Assembly (NCBI RefSeq): GCF_021295315.1
Contig: NZ_JAIMJA010000005.1
Coordinates: forward strand, 124,001-188,000
Direction of reading: 5' to 3'
Length of the DNA: 64,000 bases
DNA from: Motilimonas cestriensis
Lineage (GTDB): Bacteria > Pseudomonadota > Gammaproteobacteria > Enterobacterales > CBDFNC01
In this document: one piece after another, positions 18,251-26,055 of the stretch
Numbering within the stretch: position 1 is the stretch's first letter
Layout: every line of letters begins with the position of its first letter
Position numbers and translations under genes: made by a program
Notes under the pieces: generated by a model
What the model was told of the DNA's origin: nothing
The model's input: the letters and a program-made list of their open reading frames with translations, nothing else
Database searches by the model: none

Positions 18251-18382
18251 ATGGCAGAGGCTTTGAATAAATTAGTGGGATTGTTTTACGATGTTGCTAA
18301 CTTTTACAATGGATTATCCCTCAATGGAAAAAGCCGTTACTCTAAAATGGTAGCCAAAAACGCGGGCGCCATGGGCGGATAG
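18251..18382 (+). other. Possible 43-codon open frame in the PBP/oxidoreductase intergenic region
   Basis: The 243-bp space between the two minus-strand genes holds an ATG-started plus-strand frame of 43 codons with plausible composition (contains GLFYDVANFYNG). It has no clear ribosome binding site and matches nothing I recognise. It may be a chance frame or a gene remnant. Confidence 0.15.
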
Positions 18383-18415
18383 CAATCAGTGAGCGCTTGA
18401 AGGATTGTCGTGAGT

Positions 18416-19153
18416 TTAGGCTGTTTTATTGTAAATTACGGGCATTTGGCTTTTCCATTTTTGCCACATATCTTGGTTGCTCACCAGTTGCGACATAAAA
18501 TGTGCTACGTTTATTCGGCTAGTTTTACCTGCGTTAAAAATGGCGCTACGAATGGGGCTTGGGTGTACTTCATAGTCAGTGACAGAGCCGTTATTAATTA
18601 AAGAATCTGGACGAACCACAACCCATTCAATGGTATCTGTGCAGTATAAATGTTGTTGTAAATAAGCAGCTGCATTTTCATTGTCAGCATGGGGTGGTAA
18701 TAATGCTCTGATGAAACTCATGATTATTGTTTCTAAAATTGAGGTTTTTTCACCAGCTAATACGTTTCGATTGCCTGTCGTATTCAATAAAACAAACTTT
18801 ACGGGGATACCTTGGCTAGGTGTTGAACTGATCGCATAACATAAACGTTGCGTTGCATCTGTTACTAAGTGGCGTGGCTGACCAAACACACCTTTGAAAT
18901 TTAAATTATGGCCTAAGCATGAAATCACCGCTTGGCAACCAGTGACTTGCGCTTCTAATTCTGCATCAGTTAAACTCAATAAATCTGCTTGGGTAATGAC
19001 GAGCCTCTTATCTTTTAAAACCTCAACAGGCAATAGTGCATTTAATGCCGTTATAGATCTGACGATAACTTTTACTCGTTCATCCCTTGCGAGTAACTGT
19101 TGAATTAATAAACGACCGGTTGCACCACTGGCACCTACGACAAGGGTTGTCAT
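18416..19153 (-). CDS. NAD(P)-binding oxidoreductase (atypical SDR, NAD(P)H-binding family)
   Basis: Probably an NAD(P)H-dependent reductase or an NADP-sensing protein. The 245-aa protein begins with the Rossmann motif GASGATGRLLIQQLL, and has VISCLGHN at the end of beta-4 and VVVRPDSL later, as in the BLVRB/NmrA-like atypical SDR group. It is divergent from a LysR regulator gene, the usual arrangement of a LysR target, so that regulator probably controls it. Ribosome binding site AAGG before ATG 19153. Substrate unknown. Confidence 0.82.
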   Translation of the reverse strand: MTTLVVGASGATGRLLIQQLLARDERVKVIVRSITALNALLPVEVLKDKRLVITQADLLSLTDAELEAQVTGCQAVISCLGHNLNFKGVFGQPRHLVTDATQRLCYAISSTPSQGIPVKFVLLNTTGNRNVLAGEKTSILETIIMSFIRALLPPHADNENAAAYLQQHLYCTDTIEWVVVRPDSLINNGSVTDYEVHPSPIRSAIFNAGKTSRINVAHFMSQLVSNQDMWQKWKSQMPVIYNKTA

Positions 19154-19249
19154 TGTTCGACCTTAAAAATGTTTTCATGTGTAGCTATTTTATCTATACA
19201 GAATTAATATGAATAGTTCACTCTTTGCATTAAAGGTATACGTAATTGT

Positions 19250-20149
19250 ATGAAGTGGAGTGCGTTAGATTTTGATTGGAATCATATTAGGGCGTTTTTA
19301 GTCACCGCAGAAGAAGGCACGCTCTCAGCTGCAGCTAAAGCTTTAAACTCGACACAACCTACATTAAGCCGGCAAGTCGGGGCGCTTGAAGCCAAGTTGA
19401 AGGTGACCTTGTTTGAACGAGTTGGACAACGGTTAGTATTAACTCAAAGTGGATTAGAATTATTAGAGCATGCTCGTGAAATGGGCAGTGCGGCATTAAC
19501 ATTTTCAGTAGCTGCTTTGGGACAATCAAACCAAATAGAAGGCACGGTTGTGGTATCTGTTGGTGAGTTAACAGCAGCGTATATTATGCCGAAAATCATT
19601 TCAAAATTACGACATGAAGAGCCAGGCATTACCCTTGAAATTGTCGTGACAAATGAGCCGAGTGATCTTAAACGCCGAGAAGCTGATATTGCCATTCGCA
19701 GCTTCCACCCGAAACAAAATGACTTAATTGCAAAAAAAGTTGGAGATGAAGCAATCTGGCTGTACGGAACAGAAAAATATTTAAATACCCTGCCTAAAAT
19801 ATCTCATTTTTCTGAGCTTACGGATGTACAAATTATTGGCTTTGATTGCAGTAGTTTAGTTACTGATATACTAAACCAACAAGGTTGGAATTTATCTAAG
19901 CAAAATTTTTCAATTATCACCCCATTTCAATTATTACAGCTTGAATTAGCGAAAGAAGATCAAGGGTTAATTTTTTTCCCAGAAATTATGGGTGATATGG
20001 AACCTAAGTTAATGAAAGCATTTGAACATATCGGGCCGATAATGACGTTGCCCGTTTGGTTAGTTTGCCATAAAGAGCTAAGAACTAGCCTCAGAGTACG
20101 GCGTGTTTTTGATTTTATTTCAAGTAAATTACAGGAGACTTATCTTTAA
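19250..20149 (+). CDS. LysR-family transcriptional regulator (next to the NAD(P)-binding oxidoreductase)
   Basis: A DNA-binding regulator with an N-terminal winged helix-turn-helix (TLSAAAKALNSTQPTLSRQVGALEAKL, about 23-50, quoted in part: AAAKALNSTQPTLSRQ) and a C-terminal periplasmic-binding-like effector domain (about 95-290). Length 299 aa, normal for the family. The 96-bp divergent region shared with the oxidoreductase gene likely contains its operator. An unusual N-terminus (MKWSALDFDWNHIRAFL) is in keeping with LysR members that start with an FDWN motif. Confidence 0.88.
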   Translation: MKWSALDFDWNHIRAFLVTAEEGTLSAAAKALNSTQPTLSRQVGALEAKLKVTLFERVGQRLVLTQSGLELLEHAREMGSAALTFSVAALGQSNQIEGTVVVSVGELTAAYIMPKIISKLRHEEPGITLEIVVTNEPSDLKRREADIAIRSFHPKQNDLIAKKVGDEAIWLYGTEKYLNTLPKISHFSELTDVQIIGFDCSSLVTDILNQQGWNLSKQNFSIITPFQLLQLELAKEDQGLIFFPEIMGDMEPKLMKAFEHIGPIMTLPVWLVCHKELRTSLRVRRVFDFISSKLQETYL

Positions 20150-20157
20150 TCACTGTC

Positions 20158-20244
20158 GATGGCTTAACTGCCGCATCCTTGCGGCAGATATTCGTCTAAG
20201 AAAACACCACTAAACGCTCAAAAAATATTCATGCTTTTGCCCTG
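20158..20244 (+). repeat. 87-nt hairpin repeat, copy A
   Basis: Aligns over its whole length to 22753-22839 at roughly three-quarters or more identity by eye, same orientation. It contains a 7-bp stem CTGCCGC/GCGGCAG (20168-20174 with 20181-20187). The other copy has a compensating base pair change in the stem. It sits just after the LysR stop. Resembles a REP/MITE-like element; no flanking target-site duplication was recognised. Confidence 0.6.
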
Positions 20245-20403
20245 GTACCTGTCCAAGCTTGAATACTATTTGTGTTAGAGAAAAATGTTCCATTTCACTA
20301 GGAGTCTATAATTTTTATTTGTCAGTTGGTTAAGGTGATTTTATGCTGCAAACATAAGTTGTAACCGTTTTGGTTTGCAGCATAAAAATCTATTTAAAGT
20401 GGA

Positions 20404-22599
20404 TTACCAGTTTATTGTTAAATCTAAAGCTTCTCCGATATTCGATTGGCACGGGGTCGTCATGGCACCATAATCGCCCGATATTCTCATATACTTTGGT
20501 GTGTTATCGTTGGGTAATCGTGATAGATCAACCTGTGCTTGAAATTGATACGACAGTTCATTTTCGGTCTCTTCCTTGATAACGAGTTCTTCATTTGTAT
20601 CGCCAAAAATACCATTGTCATTGAGATCAATCCAAACCTTCCATGTTATTGCTTTAGAGCTTGATTGGTTATTACCTTTAATATCAATCACTAAATCTTG
20701 AACCCCATCTAATATTATTGGGGTTTCGGTATAATTTGCTTCATTTGGATCAAAGTTAATATCAAGATTGTTAATCGTGACATGGGCGATGCTATTTTCA
20801 GTCTCCAGTGAGCCTATTGCACAGTATTGATCGGTAACGGCTATGGTCCTGACAAAACTATCTTGGAAGTGTGTTTGGTTATTGGATTGATCCCTGACCG
20901 TTAATGTAACTTGATAATTACCCGGTTGCGCAAAGGTATGTTCAGGGTTTTGCTCATTAGATGTGTGACCATCGCCGAAATCCCAAAGCCATTCGGTCAC
21001 TTGGTTAGTTGTTTGGCTGTTATCATAGAATTGAGTACGAAGTTTAAATTGTTCAGCCGTAAAGTGGCTAAGTACCCCCTCTTCGAATAACTTTATTTTA
21101 ACTGTTTTGAACGCAGTAATAACGGTGTCTTCAGATAAACCTAAATCACCAGCTTGCTGCTTTATACATTGTGCAGCCTGAGGCAGTGTGACCGTGGTTG
21201 GCCAACAGTTCTTAGCAGCATGTATATAAACGTTGTAAGCTACTTCAACTCCCCATTCTTGTGATAATAAATAGAAGGGGTAAGTAAGCATTCCTATCCG
21301 CAAATAATAGTTGTCTCCAGCTTTTTCATAATCTAAAAAGCTGGTAATAGCATCAGGCTCTGTTTGTATTTGATTGAGCTGGCGAACAGGGCCGTGAGTT
21401 TCTTGGCCGTGAATCCAATTATCATTACCCGTCAATTCATATTTGGCCATCACACCAGAAATATCGCCAAACGCTTCATGAATGGTTCTTGCATCAACAC
21501 TAATGTCTTCCTGAAAGATATTTAAAGGAGAAATTCGGCTTAAAACACCATGACTGATTTCATGAGCAACAATGTCTAGCGATACGGTAGAGTAAAACTG
21601 TAAATAAGCATCCGAAAAATTAGCGTAGGCGCCATCCCAAAATGCATTATTACTATATAAATCATCATAATGAACGCGAAGTCTAACTTTTTCGTCCCAT
21701 GGTGGTTCATTTAAGTACTTTACAAATGCGTGATAAGCAACGGTGCCGTAAAACATCGCATCATTTATTGCTGAATAAGTCCATACGCCAACTTCATCGG
21801 TAATATGATCAGAGTTATGCACTGGCTGTTCATCACATAAAAATGAGAAAGGCGGAAACGCTTGGTCATCTGGCTCTTTAGGCTGTAGGTAATGATTAAC
21901 GCTTTGATAGTTATTTTCTTTAGTGTTATTCATGTGTGTGACACTGACTAAACCATTGTCAAAAATACACAATCCATTAGATAAGCGTTGAATAGGTATT
22001 TTAGGACGTTGAATACCATATTCCCATGCGCTTTTTTCATTCCCCCCCATACCTGATAATAATACGTTGCTTGTAAAATCACGAAAGGTGACTAAGGTTC
22101 CTTCGCTCGCTTGACCAATAACATTCGAGGGGTAAAGCAGCAGACTTGATATATCTTTTGGTATGGTTGTGTTTATAGGTATTTCAAGTTGATAAATATC
22201 GTTAGAGTTAGTTTTTAACCAAGCTTCGCCGAATTTATTACCTTGAGCATCAGCCCAATATACCCATACAGATTCAGGTTTAGCTGGGGAGCTTTCGTCA
22301 ACCTCAGGCGCTTGAAGCGTAACGGTTCCTGATATTTTTCCTGTCGCTCCATCTTGATCGAGAAAATAAGCGTGAGAAATTTGGTTCGTTGGTTTGTTTA
22401 TGATCGGGTTGCTTGGCTCATCAGTGATGGGGTCTTTGGGCTCATCAATAATGGGGTCTTTGGGCTCATCAATAATGGGGTCTTTTGGCCCATCGGTAAA
22501 TGATGGGGTAGAGCCTCCTCCACAAGCCGTTAATAAAAGAAATATTCCAGTAAAATAAATGTATCTAAATGTTATACGTTTTGAGTGAAGTAAATTCAT
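20404..22599 (-). CDS. M4 (thermolysin-like) metallopeptidase lipoprotein with PKD and GEVED-like domains
   Basis: A predicted surface or periplasmic lipoprotein of 731 aa. The lipobox is LTAC with Cys26; a linker of repeated DEPKDPI units (about 41-65) follows. The peptidase core has NAFWDG (318-323), zinc motif HEISH (346-350) and EAFGD (375-379), matching the NAFW, HEXXH and EAxxD motifs of family M4. Next comes a PKD domain (WLWDFGDGHTSNEQNP, about 545-620) and a C-terminal GEVED-like domain (WIDLNDNGIFGD). There is no FTP/PepSY propeptide, and at the place of the catalytic thermolysin His231 I read Arg (DNYYLRIGML), so activity is uncertain. Flanked by two copies of an 87-nt repeat. Confidence 0.78.
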   Translation of the reverse strand: MNLLHSKRITFRYIYFTGIFLLLTACGGGSTPSFTDGPKDPIIDEPKDPIIDEPKDPITDEPSNPIINKPTNQISHAYFLDQDGATGKISGTVTLQAPEVDESSPAKPESVWVYWADAQGNKFGEAWLKTNSNDIYQLEIPINTTIPKDISSLLLYPSNVIGQASEGTLVTFRDFTSNVLLSGMGGNEKSAWEYGIQRPKIPIQRLSNGLCIFDNGLVSVTHMNNTKENNYQSVNHYLQPKEPDDQAFPPFSFLCDEQPVHNSDHITDEVGVWTYSAINDAMFYGTVAYHAFVKYLNEPPWDEKVRLRVHYDDLYSNNAFWDGAYANFSDAYLQFYSTVSLDIVAHEISHGVLSRISPLNIFQEDISVDARTIHEAFGDISGVMAKYELTGNDNWIHGQETHGPVRQLNQIQTEPDAITSFLDYEKAGDNYYLRIGMLTYPFYLLSQEWGVEVAYNVYIHAAKNCWPTTVTLPQAAQCIKQQAGDLGLSEDTVITAFKTVKIKLFEEGVLSHFTAEQFKLRTQFYDNSQTTNQVTEWLWDFGDGHTSNEQNPEHTFAQPGNYQVTLTVRDQSNNQTHFQDSFVRTIAVTDQYCAIGSLETENSIAHVTINNLDINFDPNEANYTETPIILDGVQDLVIDIKGNNQSSSKAITWKVWIDLNDNGIFGDTNEELVIKEETENELSYQFQAQVDLSRLPNDNTPKYMRISGDYGAMTTPCQSNIGEALDLTINW
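22405..22497. repeat. 24-bp tandem repeat encoding DEPKDPI units
   Basis: About four tandem 24-bp units inside the start of the M4 lipoprotein gene; the two central ones are almost identical and the outer ones degenerate. They encode an 8-residue acidic-Pro linker between lipid anchor and peptidase. Copy number variation by slippage is expected. Confidence 0.75.
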
Positions 22600-23272
22600 G
22601 TACTTTCCGTAGTTACTGATAGATCCAGAAGATTTATCGAGATTGTATATAAATAATGGATAAAGCTAGGGCGAACCCATGAACGTACAATATTTGAGCA
22701 TAGCCTTAAAGCAAGTAAGATCTTTTTTACGAAATGCCCTGAAATCATCCTTGATGGCTAAACTGTCGCTTCCTGCGACAGATATTCGTCTCTGAAAACG
22801 TCACTTATCGTTCAAAAATTGTTCATGTTTTTTACCCTGTGGATAAAGCTAATGATCAAGTTATTTGATTGGTTATTCACATAAAGTATAAATATTTTAC
22901 TTATCGCGTATTTGCTTAGATACTTAGATTTATGAATATTTGCTATACAAAAATGTATGAGTCATAGGCTGCACATTTTGGAACGAACTGCGTTCGTTTG
23001 AAAATGACGGTCCCTTCATTGCTCTTGGGCATGGCGTCCCACCAGGCAGAACAGGAACTGTATATCAACGCTGTCAGTAACAAGGTATAGAAACGTTCTA
23101 GGCAGGAGGATTTACATGTCTAGCACAATAAGATGCTGGTTTTTTATTTTACCTTCACAAAAGCATGATAAGTAAATTGACTCGAACAATTGCTTTGATA
23201 ATCTGCGCCTCAATTAGGTTTATTGCTTTAAACGATTGTTATTAATTCGTTAATATAAACTCCCCATGTGCT
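22600..23272. other. 673-bp non-coding region upstream of the ynb-like operon
   Basis: No convincing gene. It holds the M4-gene promoter side, repeat copy B (22753-22839), a 7-bp perfect inverted repeat (22982-22988 with 22992-22998) and several short frames. One is a 19-codon frame beginning at 23115 with a good GGAGG site (GGAGGATTTACATG) but no recognisable product. Another is a 28-codon frame from 23003. The AT-rich stretch near 23200-23260 probably contains the promoter of the following operon. Confidence 0.5.
22753..22839 (+). repeat. 87-nt hairpin repeat, copy B
   Basis: Same length and orientation as copy A (20158-20244). The stem here is CTGTCGC/GCGACAG (22763-22769 with 22775-22781): relative to copy A one C-G pair is replaced by T-A, so the pairing is preserved. 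Together the copies bracket the M4-like gene. Confidence 0.6.
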
Positions 23273-23899
23273 GTGAGGCGCTTAAATTTGTCCATTTATA
23301 AATTAAAATCACGCTTTCAGGATTTGCTGCGCCCGAGTGTGAGTTGGCTTTATCAGCGTGGCGTGACGGCTAATCAAGTCACGCTGCTGGCCATGGTTAT
23401 TTCTTTGCTACTCGGCGGCTTTTTATGTTTACCCTCCTTAAATGCCAACTGGTTTTTTCTGTTACCGATTTGGATGTTCTTGCGCATGGCGTTTAATGCT
23501 ATTGATGGCATGTTGGCGCGAGAATTCAAACAGCAGTCTAGTCTTGGCGCTTACCTGAATGAATTGTCTGATGTGATTGCTGACACCGCACTCTTTTTAC
23601 CTTTCGCTTTGCTGGTTGGTATTGAACCCGCCTTGGTGCTAGGGATTATCTTCTTGGCTAGCTTAAGTGAGTTTGCCGGTGTGCTGGGTTTAATGGTTGG
23701 TGCTTCTCGGCGCTACGATGGCCCGATGGGAAAAAGCGATCGCGCCTTTGTATTTGGTTTATTGGCGACACTTTGGCCCTTAAATTGGCTTTCAACTTTT
23801 TGGTTTAACACCATTTTAGTTATTACTTTGTTATTACTGCTCATTACCATCGTCAATCGGGTTCGACGCGGTTTAGCTGAGTCAGCTACTCACGTTTAA
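23273..23899 (+). CDS. ynbA: CDP-alcohol phosphatidyltransferase family membrane protein, YnbA-like
   Basis: Predicted to join an alcohol head group to a phosphatidyl unit from CDP-diacylglycerol in the inner membrane. The 208-aa protein has about six membrane segments and the CDP-alcohol transferase motif in variant form: NAIDGMLAR, then 8 residues, then GAYLNELSD. The canonical motif is DxxDGxxAR...GxxxDxxxD, so the first and third Asp are Asn. As I recall it, E. coli YnbA has the same two replacements, which supports the subfamily. Start GTG 23273. It begins an operon with ynbC, ynbD, a 3-TM protein, plsC-like and ynbB genes. Confidence 0.82.
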   Translation: MRRLNLSIYKLKSRFQDLLRPSVSWLYQRGVTANQVTLLAMVISLLLGGFLCLPSLNANWFFLLPIWMFLRMAFNAIDGMLAREFKQQSSLGAYLNELSDVIADTALFLPFALLVGIEPALVLGIIFLASLSEFAGVLGLMVGASRRYDGPMGKSDRAFVFGLLATLWPLNWLSTFWFNTILVITLLLLLITIVNRVRRGLAESATHV

Positions 23900-23966
23900 C
23901 GGAACCAACCTAGGTCATTATTTTTCAGCTGTTTATTTTAACAGCTTGCAAATTAGGAAACGCATT

Positions 23967-25835
23967 ATGAATACCGTTACAGAACATGACGCAACCCTTG
24001 ATAGACCAGAGACAGAGGATTTAGCTAATCAAACCGTTGCGGAGGTTGCCGAAAACTCAGAGAATGCTGCTGAGGCTATCAATGAAAAAGAAACCCTCTT
24101 AAGTTTTACAACTTATGATGGCGTCGCGCTGAAATACCGTTATTGGCCCGCAAAATCGCCAAATCAAGGGGTGCGTAAAACGGTGGTGATGTTTCACCGT
24201 GGCCATGAGCACAGCGGGCGAATGGCACATTTAGTTGATGAACTGGGCCTTGATGATTGTGACTTTTTTGCTTGGGACGCCCGTGGTCATGGTGAATCGC
24301 CTGGTGAGCGCGGTGACAGCCCAAGCTTTGGCACCAGTGTGCGTGATGTGCAAACCTTTATGGATCATTTAGCGGCGCAGCATCAAGTGGATATTGAGCA
24401 AACGATTGTATTAGCGCAAAGTGTGGGCGCGGTATTGGCCTCGACTTGGGTACATGATTACGCGCCGAATATTCGCGCGTTGGTGTTAGCATCACCGGCA
24501 TTTAGCATTAAATTATATGTGCCGTTTGCCATACCGGGCCTGCGTTTGTTAAAGCAGTTTAAAGGCAACTTCTTTGTTAACAGTTACGTTAAGGCGAAGT
24601 TTTTAACGCACGACCCCGAGCGCATTGCGTCTTTTGATAACGATCCTTTGATTGCTAGACCTATCTCGGTGCAAATGCTTTTAGGGTTGCACGACGCGGC
24701 TAAACGCGTGGTGGCTGATGCTGCTGCGATCAATGTGCCCACTCAGCTATTGATTTCAGGCGATGATTGGGTGGTACGTCGCAAGCCACAGCAGCAATTT
24801 TTTGAACGCTTAAGCAGTGATTGTAAAGAGCAGCACATTCTGCCTGGCTTTTATCATGACACCTTAGGTGAGCTAGCGCGTCCGCAAGCATTAGCCCGCA
24901 TTAAACGTTTTGTTGAGCAGCGTTTTGCCGAGCCGCGCAAAACCAATGATTTACTTAATGCCGATAAAAGCGGTTATTTTTGCGCCGAGGCTGAATCCCT
25001 TGCCGCGCCGTTGCCAAAAGGTTCATTACGTGCGCGTTTTTGGGATTTTTATCGCTCAACACTTGCGTTTACCAGTCGCTATTCTGCTGGGGTGAAGCTG
25101 GGCTTTGATACCGGATTTGATTCGGGCAGCACCTTAGATTACGTTTATCGCAACAAGCCGACAGGCACTAATAAAATTGGCGAGCTAATTGACCAAAACT
25201 ATTTAAATTCAGTGGGCTGGCAGGGTATTCGCCAGCGCAAAGTCAATTTAGAAGAGCTACTCGCTAAGGCGATGGATAAGCTGAAAAATGAACAGCGCGA
25301 AGTGAAGCTGGTGGATATTGCCGCGGGCCATGGCCGCTATATTTTAGCCGCCATTGAACAAGCAGAGGTGAAGCCGCAAGCTGTTTTGCTGCGCGATTAC
25401 AGTGATATAAATGTCCGCGATGGTAATGCCCTTATTGAAGAAAAAGGCCTTGGCGAAATCGTGCAATTTGTTAAAGGCGATGCTTTTGATAAAGCAGACC
25501 TTGCAGCGCTGGCGCTAAAACCTAACTTAGCCGTGGTATCCGGCTTGTATGAGCTATTTGGTGATAACACTATGGTGTCGGGCTCGTTGGCGGGCTTATC
25601 ACAAGGCATGGAAAAGGGCGGTTACTTGATCTATACCGGTCAGCCTTGGCATCCGCAGTTAGAGCTGATTGCGCGCGCCTTGACCAGCCACCGTGAAGGC
25701 CAAGCTTGGGTGATGCGTCGTCGCAGTCAGGCAGAAATGGATCAGCTGGTTGCGGCTGCGGGCTTTAAAAAGATTGAGCAGCGCATTGATGAAATGGGCA
25801 TTTTTACTGTTTCTATCGCGCAAAAAGTGGATTGA
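23967..25835 (+). CDS. ynbC: YnbC-like fusion: alpha/beta hydrolase plus SAM-dependent methyltransferase
   Basis: A 622-aa two-domain protein. The N-terminal domain (about 40-310) is an alpha/beta hydrolase: oxyanion-side FHRGHEHSGR, DARGHGES, nucleophile elbow LAQSVGAVLA with Ser, and a His in GFYHDTLGE. This resembles monoacylglycerol lipase/lysophospholipase types. The C-terminal domain (about 440-620) is a class I methyltransferase with the SAM motif VDIAAGHGRYIL and VVSGLYELFGDN. The same architecture is known from E. coli YnbC. An upstream TTG (23946) is in frame, but ATG 23967 has the AGGAAA ribosome site. The domains suggest acyl removal and methylation on a phospholipid; substrate unproven. 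Confidence 0.85.
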   Translation: MNTVTEHDATLDRPETEDLANQTVAEVAENSENAAEAINEKETLLSFTTYDGVALKYRYWPAKSPNQGVRKTVVMFHRGHEHSGRMAHLVDELGLDDCDFFAWDARGHGESPGERGDSPSFGTSVRDVQTFMDHLAAQHQVDIEQTIVLAQSVGAVLASTWVHDYAPNIRALVLASPAFSIKLYVPFAIPGLRLLKQFKGNFFVNSYVKAKFLTHDPERIASFDNDPLIARPISVQMLLGLHDAAKRVVADAAAINVPTQLLISGDDWVVRRKPQQQFFERLSSDCKEQHILPGFYHDTLGELARPQALARIKRFVEQRFAEPRKTNDLLNADKSGYFCAEAESLAAPLPKGSLRARFWDFYRSTLAFTSRYSAGVKLGFDTGFDSGSTLDYVYRNKPTGTNKIGELIDQNYLNSVGWQGIRQRKVNLEELLAKAMDKLKNEQREVKLVDIAAGHGRYILAAIEQAEVKPQAVLLRDYSDINVRDGNALIEEKGLGEIVQFVKGDAFDKADLAALALKPNLAVVSGLYELFGDNTMVSGSLAGLSQGMEKGGYLIYTGQPWHPQLELIARALTSHREGQAWVMRRRSQAEMDQLVAAAGFKKIEQRIDEMGIFTVSIAQKVD

Positions 25836-25957
25836 TAGTGGGGATAAGCTTGCGACGGTGGAGCCGCTAAGGTGAAACCGAAGCAGCGAAATCCTGCACA
25901 CTTAGAAAATGAAATGTTGCTAGCAAAAACGCTGCAAGTACGTCCTTGTAAGCTTGG

Positions 25958-25977
25958 CTTTTTCATCCATGAAAAAG
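25958..25977. repeat. Perfect 9-bp palindromic stem in the ynbC-ynbD gap
   Basis: CTTTTTCAT and ATGAAAAAG separated by CC, within a 220-bp gap in an otherwise tightly packed operon. Surrounding sequence is not coding. It may be the core of a dispersed repeat element or an mRNA processing site; I see no second copy in this window. Confidence 0.4.
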
Positions 25978-26055
25978 ACATTTTGCTACGCAATATCCCA
26001 TTTTCTCATGGTCGATTCTTGATGACGCTTTTATTCAAATGTTAGGTTCGTGAAT

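Noticed and set aside
23003-23174. Short frames of 19-28 codons upstream of ynbA, one with a GGAGG ribosome site
   Set aside because: No recognisable protein features, not conserved to my knowledge, and too short to support by sequence alone.
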